Assembly: GCA_025175895.1 (NCBI GenBank)
Contig: CM046006.1
Span: 69,336,288-69,400,287 of the forward strand
Reading direction: 5' to 3'
Length of the DNA stretch: 64,000 bases
DNA from: Wurfbainia villosa
Lineage: Eukaryota > Streptophyta > Magnoliopsida > Zingiberales > Zingiberaceae
Positions 45,990 through 57,779 of the stretch are shown one piece after another (position 1 is the stretch's first letter; each line of letters opens with the position of its first letter). The translations under genes and the position numbers were made by a program. The notes beneath the pieces were generated by a model. The model was not told where the DNA came from. It saw only the letters and a list, made by a program, of their open reading frames with translations, and made no database searches.

Positions 45990-48027
45990 TGTTGGAATGT
46001 ATACTGAAAGCCTAGCTCTTTTTGTATGAACATTTTATTTTGAAATAAGAATCACATGATCATTGTTTGCACTTTATATATTAATTATATGTGTGCATAT
46101 TGTCTAATATTTTACATTGTAGATAACATGGTGCTTGGTGTGGCACAGAAGATCATGTTATCAATATCTTGTAGAATATAAGTAGAGGCTCACAACCAAG
46201 ATGGTTTTGGACAAACCATTGGCATAGTTGTAGTGTAGCTTGGTATTGTTTTGTCTTGAACATAGAGTTACACTAGTACACTTAGGTGTATTGAGCAGGA
46301 CCGACATAGAGGTGATTCAATTAATTGCTGACTTCATAATTGAATCGGACCTCGGATATTATGTTGTACATGCTCTTAATCCCGATATAATAACGAGCAC
46401 ATGTACTTAGTATTTATTTCTTTGATTTACCAAAGGGTGAGATTTAGATGGATTAAATCAATATGCCCGGTAAGTTGGGAAATAATATTATTTACATGGT
46501 GTGCCATTGATTATAGGAGAAAACCATGTCCTATATATTAGGTTGATGATGTCCCCTTGAGGAGCTCATAAGGTTCATCATGTAAACCCAGCTAGTTGAC
46601 TTAGTCAACATGATGATAAGGTTGAGTGGTACTACTCGAGGAGTTAGATGTTAATTAATTGATGGTCAGTAAATCGATTAATTGACGGACATTCGATATC
46701 TTAAACACAGGGAGATGAATGTACAAATAATATATGGAGCCCATATTGATTTATGGAGGTTGGTGAGGTAGTTCAATGATGATCCTCTAGTGGAATGGAA
46801 CATCATTGATGGATCAAGTTTGTGTAGTTTCGATCCATCGGGTGGCCAAGATCCAACTCCTCCTTATGGTCCCTATCGTAGCCTAATATAATCCTCGTGA
46901 AGTCTAGATCCAAGGATGTACAACAAAACCAAGAACCAACGGTTGGGATGAATCCCTAGATCCGATGGTTGGGATGAAACCCTAGAACCAACGGTTGGGA
47001 TTAAATCCCTAGATCCGATGGTTAGGATGAAATCCTAGAATCGACGGTTGGGATGAAACCCTAGATTTGACGGTTGGGATGAAATCCTAGATTCGACGGT
47101 TGGGATGAAACCCTAGATCCGACGGTGGAGATTAAATCCCTAGATCCGGTGGTGGAGAATAAAGGAGGCTTAAGCCCTATTCTATAAATAGAGGCTTAGG
47201 CTTGGGCGGAAATAAGATTTTGGAAATTAGGGTTTGACTCTTCTCAAAGTGGGCGACAAACACAAACCCTAGAGGCGGCTAGGGTTTTGGGCGGCTAGAA
47301 GTGGGCGGCAAGGTTCTTGTTCTCCCTAGGTTTTTGGCCGGCGTCCCTCTCCCTCTTCTCAACCTTGGCTGGTTCTCTTCTTCCTCCTCCCTTGCTCCTT
47401 GGTGGCCGGCGGCTCTCCAACACTTGGTGTCCAGCGCTTCTCCTACCTCTAGGTGGCCGGCGACAACATTGCATTGGTGGCCGGTGCTTCATCCAATTGT
47501 TCCTTGGTCGGTGGTTGCATCAAACTCCCTAGTTTGGTGGCCGGTTCTAGAAAGGAAAGGTATTGTTGGATCTTCTCTTTGTTCGCAGCAGACAAGGAAG
47601 GGAAGAACGCGATCTAGAAGGCTTCTACTCATGGAGCATCTTCGTCCACACGTCGTCCACGAGGAGGATAGGACATACGGTAGAAGATCGTAAGGTATAA
47701 AGTTTTACAACTTTATTTTCAGATCTGAGCATGTTCTTTTATGTGTTGATTATACATGTGTGCGTATGTATATATTTTGTATAATCATGGACCCCGAAGA
47801 CAAACACAAAAACCGGCGATCCGTCCGTCGTCTCTTTCGCGGCTAACCAACTAGAAGAGTTGTGTTGCTTGAACAACTAGTTTGTTCAAGCGACCACTCA
47901 AGTTGTTAGCACGACGACGAATTGGTTGTGCTAAGGAAACTCATCCCATCTGGATTAATTCTTTCATTAGTGAAAATTTTAATTCGGGGACATGAGAGCC
48001 AATGAGCCTCCGAAGCAACTACCGACA
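45990..48027 (+). repeat. 5' LTR of young Copia
   Basis: TGTTGGAATG...ACTACCGACA, 2,038 bp. Minisatellite at 46941-47150 (eight units), TATA box TATAAATA at 47183-47190, then a GC-rich, Gly/Trp/Leu-coding-like leader (47230-47690). A 130-codon frame in that leader is present in both LTRs but looks like untranslated leader. Confidence 0.92.
46941..47150. repeat. 26-bp minisatellite, 5' LTR
   Basis: Eight units of 26-27 bp, consensus GGTTGGGATGAAACCCTAGA plus TCCGAC, just upstream of the TATA box. The last full unit and the next start read GGTGGAGA. Confidence 0.93.
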
Positions 48028-48029
48028 AA

Positions 48030-48042
48030 TGGTATCAGAGCC
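48030..48042 (+). promoter_or_regulatory. Primer-binding site of young Copia
   Basis: TGGTATCAGAGCC two bases after the 5' LTR; tRNA-Met type. Confidence 0.92.
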
Positions 48043-49089
48043 ACGGTTTCCGATTTTGTGTGTTTAGGATTCGGTTAATTTTTATGCACTTTTTCATATA
48101 TTATATGTGCCGGATAATAGTAGGATATGCGTAGTTTAACTCTTTGGTTGCAGGCATAAGATCCGACTATTATGGCCATATGTGTGTATGTGATTGGATG
48201 TGTGTAAATATTTATTATTTGAATCCTCGGGGTTGACGAGGCTAGATTAGTATTTAATTTTTATAATTAAATACGACATTGTTTAGCCGCTCATTTTTAG
48301 TTTACTTTCGATCTAGATTATTTGTACACTCCTTCGTGGAGTATAGGATCGATGGATGTAAATTAAAATAGCTTAATCTCGGCTCGGATCTCTTTGGTGA
48401 CTTGCGCACGGGAAAAGATGGAGCGGACGAGGTGGCGACACGACGGGATGCATATTGGAGGACAATGCCATAATAGTTGGAAAAATTCTATTTTTTTCCA
48501 TATTTATTGCTTATTTGTTTTATATGCATGTTGTGTATGTTTTAAAATTCCTCATTTTCAATTTACTAAGTGGGAGAGGGACATTTTAATTAATTCCCGC
48601 GGCCTCTATTACAATTTGACGTGTGATGCAACAAACCCGTGTGTCGGCTCTGAGTGCCTTCCTCCCTGCGCACGATTTTGTTTGCGGATCACTAGGTCAA
48701 ATAATGGTTATAGGAAATTATCTAGGAGCATGTGTACTTCCACAGCGGTAAGGCACATAATCCGAAATAATTCCCTTAGTATTGTGTAATGGTGCACACT
48801 TAGATGCAAATAGAAGTATCCTCCCCATCGGAGTCACTGCTTTTATTTGTAGGGCCAAAGAGGAACCAACTATTAATTTTATTTGTCAAAAAGTAAGGTT
48901 GACAAGATAATAAAATTAATGGGTAAAACCTCCTCTTACAAATGTAGAATTCGTATACGTCCACACAGTGTGGCATACGAAATTTTCGATGATTTGAGGT
49001 GTTGGTTGATTTTGGAATTTTATTGTTTTGAGGAATCAATAATATTTGAAATCTAATATTTTGATCATTGTGATTTTTAGGATTTTCAA
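48043..49089 (+). other. Young Copia 5' leader
   Basis: About 1 kb between primer site and gag. Frames on both strands (for example 48394-48789) lack known domains and have no gag-like content. Likely packaging and leader sequence. Confidence 0.6.
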
Positions 49090-49940
49090 ATGGCTTTCAA
49101 CCCACTTGCTGTGATTTTAAAAGAAAACAAACTTACTGGACCAAACTACATTGATTGGAAAAGAAATCTGGATATTGTCTTAACTGTGGAGGAGTACAAA
49201 TTTGTACTCTTTGAGGTTTGTCTTCCTAAGCCCACCGATGACTCTGATGAAAAGGAGAGAGATAGTTATAAGAAATGGATCAAGGCAGATGAGATGGCGC
49301 GGTGTTACATTTTGGCATCTATGTCATGCTGCAACATCAGCATCGATCGTGCCATGGCCTGACTTATGACATGATGGTAAATCTCAAGGAACTTTTCGGA
49401 CATCAGAGTAGGGCGGCTAGGCAGGAGGCGATGAGAAACTTGATGACGACCACCATGATCGAGGGAACACCCGTTAGGGATCATGTTCTCAAGATGATGG
49501 CTCATCTTAATGAGATGGAAGTCCTAGGAGTTGAGATCGATGGGGAAACCCAGGTCGATATCATTCTCCAGTCTCTGCCTAGGAGTTTTGAGCAGTTCCG
49601 CCTTAACTACAACATGAACAAGAGGTTGTATTCGTTGGCGGAGCTTCTGACAGAACTCCAGGCGGCAGAGGGACTTTTTCATCAAAGTGCTCAAGCCATG
49701 GTCGCTCAGAAGGTTTCTTCCTCTAAACCGAAAGGTAAGAAGAAGAAGAAACAAGGTGGAGCGAAGAAAGTGGCAATGGGACCTCAGGCAGGAGTGAAGA
49801 AGCCGAAAGGCAAGTGCTTCACTTGCAAGCAGACTGGACATTGGAAGGCGGACTGTCCTCGCCGAAAGAACAAAGGTATATCTTCTTGTTTAGTTGTTGA
49901 AACATGTTTAGCGGTGTTATCTACCGATTACGGTGTGTAG
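49090..49940 (+). pseudogene. Young Copia gag, one frameshift
   Basis: Gag starts at ATG 49090 (MAFNPLAVILKENKLTGPNY, the usual Copia gag opening) and holds a UBN2-type core. A small indel near 49325-49360 moves reading to the second frame, which carries LKELFGHQSRAARQEAMRNL and LQSLPRSFEQFRLNYNMNK. A Lys-rich linker and a complete CCHC zinc knuckle (CFTCKQTGHWKADC, about 49813-49854) follow. The frame ends at TAG 49938-49940, inside what should be the start of protease. Without repair of the indel no complete gag can be made. Confidence 0.85.
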
Positions 49941-50356
49941 ATACAGAGCCGATCATGTCTGCAATACTTTGCGGGGTTCCAGAAACCCGACGACTAGCCT
50001 GAGGAGAGATTATCGCCTTCATGGGCAATGCTTCAAAGGTGGCGCTATTGCGGGGAGACGTTTATTTATCTTTTGATAGGAATAAAGTTTTGGTTTTGAG
50101 AAATTGTCTTTATGTACCTACTTTTAGAAAGAATTTAATTTCAGTTTCTAAATTATTTTTGGATGGATATTCTGTTTCTTTTAATGACAAAGTGGTTATA
50201 AAAAGGAATAGGAAGATTATCTGTTCTGGTACATTGGTTGGCAATTTATATACTCTTGAACCGAAAACTCCCACGATGCATATAGAAGTCAATAACTCAT
50301 CTTCTAAGTCTAATAAGAGAAAAGAACCTTCGCAAATGAACCAGACATATCTTTGA
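49941..50356 (+). pseudogene. Young Copia protease and GAG-pre-integrase start
   Basis: The aspartic protease active-site region (about 49930-49965) is damaged: the residues around the catalytic Asp are scrambled by small deletions, so the D-T-G triplet is lost. From 50021 a clean frame reads VLRNCLYVPTFRKNLISVSK, the C-terminal part of Copia protease, and the lead into the GAG-pre-integrase domain. It ends at TGA 50354-50356, where the conserved Trp before HLRLGH is expected (TGG to TGA). The same frame continues downstream. Confidence 0.82.
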
Positions 50357-52702
50357 CATCTAAGGCTTGGTCATATTAACCTAAGCAGAATTCAAAGGTT
50401 GATAGCTGATGGACCTTTGGGTTCATTAGTGGTGGAGGATCTCCCAACCTGCGAATCTTGCTTGGAAGGTAAAATGACCAAGAGGCCTTTCAAGGCCAAG
50501 GGGTATAGAGCCAAAGATGTGTTAGAATTGGTTCATTCTGATTTGTGCGGTCCTATGTCTATCCAGGCAAGAGGTGGTTTTGAATATTTCGTCTCTTTTA
50601 TAGACGATTATTCAAGATATGGATACATTTACTTGATGCGCCGCAAGTCTGAATGCTTTGACAGGTTCAAAGAATTTAAGGCTGATGTGGAGAACCGTCA
50701 AGGTAAAAGTATCAATACATTACGATCTGATCGTGGTGGCGAGTACCTCTTGGGAGAGTTTAGGAGTTACTCATCAGAGGTTGGGATTCAATCCCAATTA
50801 TCCGCACCTGGCACACCCCAGCAGAATGGTGTGGCAGAGCGAAGGAATAGGACTCTTATGGAGATGGTCAGATCGATGATGAGTTATTCTGAGTTACCTG
50901 TTTCGTTCTGGGGGTATGCGCTGGATACGACAATGTACACTCTGAACTTGGTTCCATCTAAATCAGTACCTTCTACCCCTATAGAATTGTGGACTGGGCG
51001 AAAGCCTAGTCTGAGACATATTCGGATATGGGGGAGTCCAGCACATGTGCTGAAGGCTGATGCTGGTAAGTTGGAACCTCGTACAGAAGTGTGCATGTTT
51101 GTTGGCTACCCTAAGGGAACAAAAGGTGGTTTGTTTTATAATCCTAGAGATCAGAGGGTGATCGTTAGCACGAACGCCAGATTTCTAGAGGAGGATTATG
51201 TAATGAACCACAAGCCCAAGAGTAGGATTGTTCTTGAGGAGTTGACAGGGGAAGTCCCGACTTCAGTACCACCGGTACAAGAGGAGACACCACAAGTCAC
51301 TGAACCGCATGTCACAGAGCATACACAGGAGGCACCTCATCATAGTGGGAGGGTTGTTAGAAAACCCGAGAGATTCATGTTTTTGGGAGAGTTTTCGGAC
51401 TTAGTCCCTGGTGAACATGAACCTGATCCCTGGACATATGACGAGGCAATCCAAGATAGAGATACGGTATCTTGGCAAAGAGCGATGAATTCAGAGATAG
51501 AATCTATGGATTCTAATCAGGTCTGGGAGCTAGTAGAACCACCCGATGGTGTAAAAACCATTGGATGCAAGTGGATCTACAAGAGAAAGAGAGGAGTAGA
51601 CGGGAAGGTTGAGACTTTCAAAGCTAGGCTTGTTGCGAAAGGGTATACTCAGAAAGAGGGTATCGATTATGAGGAGACCTTTTCGCCGGTAGCCATGTTT
51701 AAGTCTATTCGCATTCTCTTATCTATAGCTGCTCATATGGATTATGAGATTTGGCAGATGGATGTCAAGACAATTTTCCTTAACGGAAGTCTTGAGGAGA
51801 ACATCTATATGCGGCAGCCAGAGGGATTCATTGTTAAAGGTAAAGAGCATCTTGTTTGTAAGCTTAATCGGTCCATTTATGGATTGAAGCAAGCTTCTAG
51901 ATCTTGGAACATCCGCTTTGATGAGGTAATCCAGTCATATGGATTTATTCAAAGTCCGGATGAGCCTTGTGTATACAAGAGGTGTGACGGAAACGTAGTG
52001 GTGTTTCTTGTACTATATGTAGATGACATTTTGTTAGTTGGCAACAATATCAAAGTGTTATCAGACGTAAGGGTATGGTTTTCCAAACAGTTTGACATGA
52101 AGGACTTGGGAGAAGTGGGACACATCCTTGGGATCAAGGTAATAAGGGATCACAAGAAAAGGATGTTGTGCTTATCTCAAGCTTCATACATTGACACTAT
52201 CCTTGCTTGTTTTAGTATGCAGAACTCCAAGAAAGGTTTTCTACCTTTTAGGCATGGAGTTCCTTTATCTAAAGAGATGTGTCCCAAAACATCAAAGGAG
52301 ATAGAGGACATGAAGGCGATTCCTTATGCTTCAGCAGTAGGAAGCCTCATGTATGCTATGCTATGTACGAGATCGGATATCTGCTTTGCCATGGGCATGG
52401 TTAGCAGATATCAGAGTAATCCTGGACAGAGACATTGGACTACGGTAAAGCATATATTGAAGTACCTGAGAAGGACTAGGGATTATATGCTGGTTTACCG
52501 GGCAGATCAATTAGTCCCTGTGGGTTACACGGATTCAGATTTCCAATCAGATAGGGACAAGAGTAAGTCTACCTCGGGGTTTGTGTTTACTTTTGAAGGT
52601 GGATCCATAGTATGGAGGAGTGTCAAGCAGAAATGCGTGGCGGACTCTACCATGGAAGCTGAGTATGTGGCAGCCTCTGAGGCAGCCAAAGAAGCTGTAT
52701 GA
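50357..52702 (+). CDS. Young Copia integrase, RT and RNase H
   Basis: A long plus-strand frame, in the same phase as the upstream protease fragment; the first Met in this stretch is at 50399. Order: GAG-pre-integrase (HLRLGH and CESCLEGK, zinc-binding residues); integrase catalytic residues in HSDLCGP, DRGGEY and the Glu of PQQNGVAERRNRT; integrase C-terminal WTGRKPS motif; a Pro-rich linker; RT from WIYKRKRG with ARLVAKGYTQ, MDVKTIFLNG (Thr-Ile where many have Ala-Phe) and the catalytic YVDDIL; RNase H with YTDSDF and MEAEYVAASEAAKEAV. It ends at TGA 52700-52702, where a Trp is usual, and the frame then continues to 52996. All catalytic residues that I can identify are present. Confidence 0.9.
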   Translation, partial: HLRLGHINLSRIQRLIADGPLGSLVVEDLPTCESCLEGKMTKRPFKAKGYRAKDVLELVHSDLCGPMSIQARGGFEYFVSFIDDYSRYGYIYLMRRKSECFDRFKEFKADVENRQGKSINTLRSDRGGEYLLGEFRSYSSEVGIQSQLSAPGTPQQNGVAERRNRTLMEMVRSMMSYSELPVSFWGYALDTTMYTLNLVPSKSVPSTPIELWTGRKPSLRHIRIWGSPAHVLKADAGKLEPRTEVCMFVGYPKGTKGGLFYNPRDQRVIVSTNARFLEEDYVMNHKPKSRIVLEELTGEVPTSVPPVQEETPQVTEPHVTEHTQEAPHHSGRVVRKPERFMFLGEFSDLVPGEHEPDPWTYDEAIQDRDTVSWQRAMNSEIESMDSNQVWELVEPPDGVKTIGCKWIYKRKRGVDGKVETFKARLVAKGYTQKEGIDYEETFSPVAMFKSIRILLSIAAHMDYEIWQMDVKTIFLNGSLEENIYMRQPEGFIVKGKEHLVCKLNRSIYGLKQASRSWNIRFDEVIQSYGFIQSPDEPCVYKRCDGNVVVFLVLYVDDILLVGNNIKVLSDVRVWFSKQFDMKDLGEVGHILGIKVIRDHKKRMLCLSQASYIDTILACFSMQNSKKGFLPFRHGVPLSKEMCPKTSKEIEDMKAIPYASAVGSLMYAMLCTRSDICFAMGMVSRYQSNPGQRHWTTVKHILKYLRRTRDYMLVYRADQLVPVGYTDSDFQSDRDKSKSTSGFVFTFEGGSIVWRSVKQKCVADSTMEAEYVAASEAAKEAV

Positions 52703-52996
52703 CTCAGGAACTTCTTGATGGACTTGGATGTGATTCCTGGTTTGCCTAGAACTATCACAATTTATTGTGATAACAGTGGTACAGTTGCAAACTCGAAGGA
52801 ACCACGAGCCCATAAGGCGAGTAAACACATAGAGCGCAAGTACCACCTTATACGAGAGATCGTAAAGCGAGGAGAAGTTGCTGTCGCCAAGATTGCATCA
52901 GAGGATAACCTGGCGGATCCATTCACTAAGGCCCTTCCAGCGAAAGTGTTTGATAGACATGTGGAGGACATGAGGATCAGATGTATGGCAGAGTGA
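52703..52996 (+). pseudogene. Young Copia RNase H end
   Basis: Same frame as the preceding polyprotein after the TGA. It reads CDNSGTVANSKEPRAHKASK and HIERKYHLIREIV, then DNLADPFTKALP, the conserved end of Copia RNase H, and stops at TGA 52994-52996. The polypurine tract follows 20-30 bp later. Confidence 0.88.
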
Positions 52997-53017
52997 TGAC
53001 GGCATAGTCTTTTAGTA

Positions 53018-53029
53018 TAAGTGGGAGAT
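53018..53029 (+). promoter_or_regulatory. Polypurine tract of young Copia
   Basis: AAGTGGGAGAT directly before TGTTGG of the 3' LTR. Confidence 0.85.
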
Positions 53030-55093
53030 TGTTGGAATGTATACTGAAAGCCTAGCTCTTTTTGTATGAACATTTTATTTTGAAATAAGAATCACATGAT
53101 CATTGTTTGCACTTTATATATTTATTATATGTGTGCATATTGTCTAATATTTTACATTGTAGATAACATGGTGCTTGGTGTGGAACAGAAGATCATGTTA
53201 TCAGTATCTTGTAGAATATAAGTAGAGGCTCACAACCAAGATGGTTTTGGACAAACCCTTGGCATGGTTGTAGTGTAGCTTGGTATTGTTTTGTCTTGAA
53301 CGTAGAGTTACACTAGTACACTTAGGTGTATTGAGCAGGACCGACATAGAGGTGATTCAATTAATTGCTGACTTCATAATTGATTCGGACCTCGGATATT
53401 ATGTTGTACATGCTCTTAATCCCGATATAATAACGGGCACATGTACTTAGTATTTATTTCTTTGATTTACCAAAGGGTGAGATTTAGATGGATTAAATCA
53501 ATATGCTCGGTAAGTTGGGAAATAATATTATTTACATGGTGTGCCATTGATTATAGGAGGAAACCGTGTCCTATATATTAGGTTGATGATGTCCCCTTGA
53601 GGAGCTCATAAGGTTCATCATGTAAACCCAGCTGGTTGACTTAGTCAACATGATGATAAGGTTGAGTGGTACTACTTGAGGAGTTAGATGTTAATTAATT
53701 GATGGTCAGTAAATCGATTAATTGACGGACATTCGATATCTTAAACACGGGGAGATGAATGTACAAATAATATATGGAACCCATATTGATTTATGGGGGT
53801 TGGTGAGGTAGTTCAATGATGATCCTCTAGTGGAATGGAACATCATTGATGTATCAAGTTTGTGTGGTTCCGATCCATCGGGTGGCCAAGATCCAACTCC
53901 TCCTTATGGTCCCTATCATAGCCTAATATAATCATCGTGAAGTCTAGATCCAAGGATGTAAAACAAAACCTAGAACCGACGGTTGGGATGAATCCCTAGA
54001 TCCGATGGTTGGGATGAAACCCTAGAACCAACGGTTGGGATTAAATCCCTAGATCCGATGGTTAGGATGAAATCCTAGAATCGACGGTTGGGATGAAACC
54101 CTAGATCCGATGGTTGGGATGAAATCCTAGATTCGACGGTTGGGATGAAACCCTAGATCCGACGGTTGGGATAAAACCCTAGATCCGACGGTGGAGATTA
54201 AATCCCTAGATCCGACGGTGGAGAATAAAGGAGGCTTAAGCCCTATTCTATAAATAGAGGCTTAGGCTTGGGCGGAAATAAGATTTTGGAAATTAGGGTT
54301 TGGCTCTTCTCAAAGTGGGCGGCAAACACAAACCCTAGAGGCGGCTAGGGTTTTGGGCGGCTAGAAGTGGGCGGCAAGGTTCTTGTTCTCCCTAGGTTTT
54401 TGGCCGGCGTCCCTCTCCCTCTTCTCAACCTTGGCCGGTTCTCTTCTTCCTCCTCCCTTGCTCCTTGGTGGCCGGCGTCTCTCCAACACTTGGTGGCCGA
54501 CGCTTCTCCTACCTCTAGGTGGCCGGCGACAACATTGCATTGGTGGCCGGCGCTTCATCCAATTGTTCCTTGGTCGGCGGTTGCATCAAACTCCCTAGTT
54601 TGGTGGCTGGTTTTAGAAAGGAAAGGTATTGTTGGAACTTCTCTTTGTTCGCAGCGGACAAGGAAGGGAAGAACGCGATCTAGAAGGCTTCTACTCGTGG
54701 AGGATCTTCGTCCACACGTCGTCCACGAGGAGGATAGGACATACGGTAGAAGATCGTAAGGTATAAAGTTTTACAACTTTATTTTCAGATCTGAGCATGT
54801 TCTTTTATGTGTTGATTATACATGTGTGCGTATGTATATATTTTGTATAATCATGGACCCCGAAGACAAACACAAAAATCGGCGATCCGTCCGTCGTCTC
54901 TTTCGCGGCTAACCAACTAGAAGAGTTCTGTTGCTTGAACAACTAGTTTGTTCAAGCGACCACTCAAGTTGTTAGCACAATGACGAATTGGTTGTGCTAA
55001 GGAAACTCATCCCATATGGATTAATTCTTTCATTAGTGAAAATTTTAATCCGGGGACATAGGAGCCAATGAGCCTCCGAAGCAACTACCGACA
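53030..55093 (+). repeat. 3' LTR of young Copia
   Basis: 2,064 bp, closely matching the 5' LTR with scattered substitutions and one extra 26-bp unit (53981-54216, nine units). TATA box at 54249-54256. Confidence 0.92.
53981..54216. repeat. 26-bp minisatellite, 3' LTR
   Basis: Nine units against eight in the 5' LTR. The extra unit is the one at 54164-54189. Confidence 0.93.
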
Positions 55094-56446
55094 GGTTCTC
55101 AGGAAGAAACCTTCTATGGCCTATGAATGACATTTTTCTACTATGTTTCAATCTTTTTGCACATGTGTTTTCACCACAGATAGGACATGCCTTATATCCT
55201 TTCACGCGACATCCAGAAAGGTTTCCATATGCCGGAAAGTCATTAATTGTCCTTAATAAGACTGCCTTAAGGGTGAATCTTTCTTGTCAATATGCATCAT
55301 ATGCTTCAATACCTTCTTCCCATAAGTGCTTTAAGTCATCAATCAAAGGTGCTAAGTAAACATCAATATCATTCCCTAGTTGTTTAGGACCCGATATCAA
55401 TAAAGTAAGCATCATAAATTTTTTTGCCATACACAAAAATGGAGGAAGATTGTAAGTGATCAACAGAACTGGCCAACAACTAAACGTAGAACTCATCAAT
55501 CTATGAGGATTTATTCCGTCTGCCGATATGGCCAATCTCAAATTTCTTGGCTCATAAGCAAAATCTGGCCACTTATGGTCGACTACCTTCCAATTGGGTG
55601 AATCTGCTGGATGATGCAAATAACCATCACAAGTTCTACTATCAGCATGTCAGGTTAACACCTTAGAGGTTTCTTGGTTTCGAAACATTTTTTGAAATCT
55701 TGGAATAGGTGAAAGTACCAGAGGACCTTTGCAGGAACTTCTTCATTTACTTTTGAATTCTTGCATATCTTCCATCTTGAAAACCCACAAGTAGGACAAT
55801 TGATACAATCTGCGTATTCCTTTCGATATAAGATACAATCATTAGGACATGCATGGATTTTTTCATAGTCCATACCCAATGCAGCCAAGGATTTCTTCGC
55901 ATCATACACTGATAAAGGCAATTCATTACCATATGGAAGCATTTCTCCCAACAAAGAAAGAATGTCTATGAATCCTTTATTGCTCCAACTATATTTGGCT
56001 TTCAAGTTGTACAATTTAACAATGGCAGATAACTTTGTAAATTTTGTACATCCAGGATATAAAGGTTTCTCAACATCATGGAGTAAGTTATTGAATGTAG
56101 TTGGATTCTCATCATATTCATATGTCGCATTTACCATATCTACAAGCTTCTCATCAAAGAAATTCTGTTCACCTTGTTGGCCTTGTTCACTATCATTCAT
56201 TAAGTTGGTAAATGAGGGTTTTTCTCCATGCCATATCCACACTACGTATGTTAAATCTATACCATTACTTCTTAAATGAGCCCTTGTGACATCAATACTG
56301 TTCCTTCTTAGGTTACCACACATGGCACATGGACAAGATATTGCATTAGAATCACCAAAATTTTGCACTGCAAATTGCAAGAAGGACTCTACTTCATACG
56401 CATACTCAGGTGATAATCTATCCTTGAACATCCATTCTTTGTCCAT
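55094..56446 (-). pseudogene. TNP2 transposase, N-terminal half
   Basis: Minus-strand start of the CACTA transposase. I take Met 56446 (MDKEWMFKDRL) because this opening is conserved in plant TNP2 proteins, rather than the Met 21 bases upstream. Residues 1-80 are a transposase-associated domain with a CPCAMCGN and AHLRSNGID pattern. Next come CPNDCILYRKEYADCINCPT and, after a frame change near 55650-55700, the TNP2 catalytic region with HHPADSPNWK, SADGINPHRLMS (Asp-Gly motif) and GNDIDVYLAPLIDDLKHLWE. A TGA at 55287-55289 interrupts, then CPICGENTCAKRL leads up to the Copia insertion. It binds the element ends and cuts in active relatives; this copy is dead. Confidence 0.85.
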
Positions 56447-57779
56447 TCTAGTGCATAAAAACATCAATTGACAATTAAATAAACCTTCATAATACTTAAC
56501 ACCACTAGATCATTAATAAAGCAACAGTAGATGCTTCAATGTATCAAACTTATATTTCCAGGATAAGAAGGTAATATGAAGTAACTTAAATTTGTATATG
56601 ATCTGGCTGTCCACCTAAGATAAAGTTAGAAATTGGCTTTTCATATTATAGAAAATGGAGAGAATGACTTCAAACTAAAATAAAGATCAATATATGGAGA
56701 TAAATAAATATCATCTTTAGTAGAAACTAACGATAAATACATAAAGCTATTCAAAGGAATTAAATATAAATTTCAGGGGTTGGAAGGCACTATAAAGTAA
56801 AAAATTTAAACTAAATTTAGAAACAGACATTCTATATTATAGAATACCGAGAGAATGACTTCTAGAATAGATAAATACGATGTACAAAGGATGATATAAG
56901 GTGAATAATCTTCATGAAGAATAAGGATGGAACACTAACTGGATTTTCTGCATGAGCAGATACCGGATTATCTGTGACAATGAGATTAAGGATCAATGGA
57001 CAGAAACAAATGAATTTCTCCATATGTGACCATTCAGGTTTTAAACTTAATTCCACATGTTCAATGGACAGAAACAAATGCAGAAAATACCATTTCAGCC
57101 AATTTTCTTGAAAATTTTTCATTTATGAATGTTTGGTTGACCAAACAATCCAACTCAAACCTTCTTAACCAATAAAGGTTTGAAGGCACAACATGATAAC
57201 CATAAAGCAAGAGTTTATGACGCTGAACCTGTTGGGACGGAATCAGGACGCTGAACGATGGACGAAGGCCGATGGACGGAGGTCGAGTAATGGCCGACGG
57301 AAAAGGAAGAGAACGAACAGAGGGCGAGCAACCGTGAGAAGGCGGCACGGAAGAAGAAGGGATGGACGAGCGCGCAACGGAGAACGACGGAGGTTTTTTG
57401 GGAAGTAGGAACGGCGGAGGTTTTTGGGAAGTAGGAACGACGGAGAAGTTTAGGGAAGAATTATTTAACCTAACAAATTTTTAAATATATATAAACTTTT
57501 AAAAAAATTATTGTTGTAATATATTGTTTAAAAATATATATATAAACTTTTAAATATATTGTTGTAAACGTATATATTTATATATTTTTTAAAAAAACTT
57601 ATTTCCAATAATTTTAAAAAAATAGTATTAATAATTAAAAAAATAATTTCACCATTGTATTATAATAAAAAAAATAGTATTAATAGTATTAAAAAAAATC
57701 ACCGTTGTATTATTTCCAATAATTTTTAAAAAATAGTAAAAATAATTAAAAAAATAGTATTATAAACTTTTAAAATTTC
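56447..57779 (-). promoter_or_regulatory. CACTA 5' region upstream of transposase
   Basis: Holds no recognised coding sequence. The part at 57230-57450 is GC-rich on a low-GC background, with a 26-bp unit (GGAGGTTTTTTGGGAAGTAGG) repeated two to three times at 57388-57450. It probably contains the promoter and an untranslated first exon. 57470-57779 is extremely AT-rich with repeated AAAAAATAGTATTAAT-type runs. Confidence 0.5.

Larger units (their letters stand above)
45990..55093 (+). mobile_element. Young, nearly complete Copia element
   Basis: Plus-strand element of 9,104 bp with perfect TSD GGTTC (45985-45989 and 55094-55098), inserted in the TNP2 frame. LTRs are 2,038 and 2,064 bp, the 26-bp difference being one minisatellite unit. 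Primer site, gag, protease remnant, integrase, RT, RNase H and polypurine tract are all present in order. It has the best preserved frames in the window and closely matching LTRs, so it is probably among the latest insertions. Domain sequence suggests a Tork-like lineage, which I cannot confirm. Confidence 0.92.

Noticed and set aside
47301..47693. A 130-codon frame in the young Copia 5' LTR, repeated at 54367-54759.
   Set aside because: It lies just after the TATA box in the LTR leader, is Trp/Pro/Ser-rich, matches no domain I know, and is conserved only because the LTRs are recent copies.
57061..57348. A 95-codon frame upstream of the CACTA transposase.
   Set aside because: No domain. It falls in the GC-rich probable first exon and promoter, with frames open on both strands.
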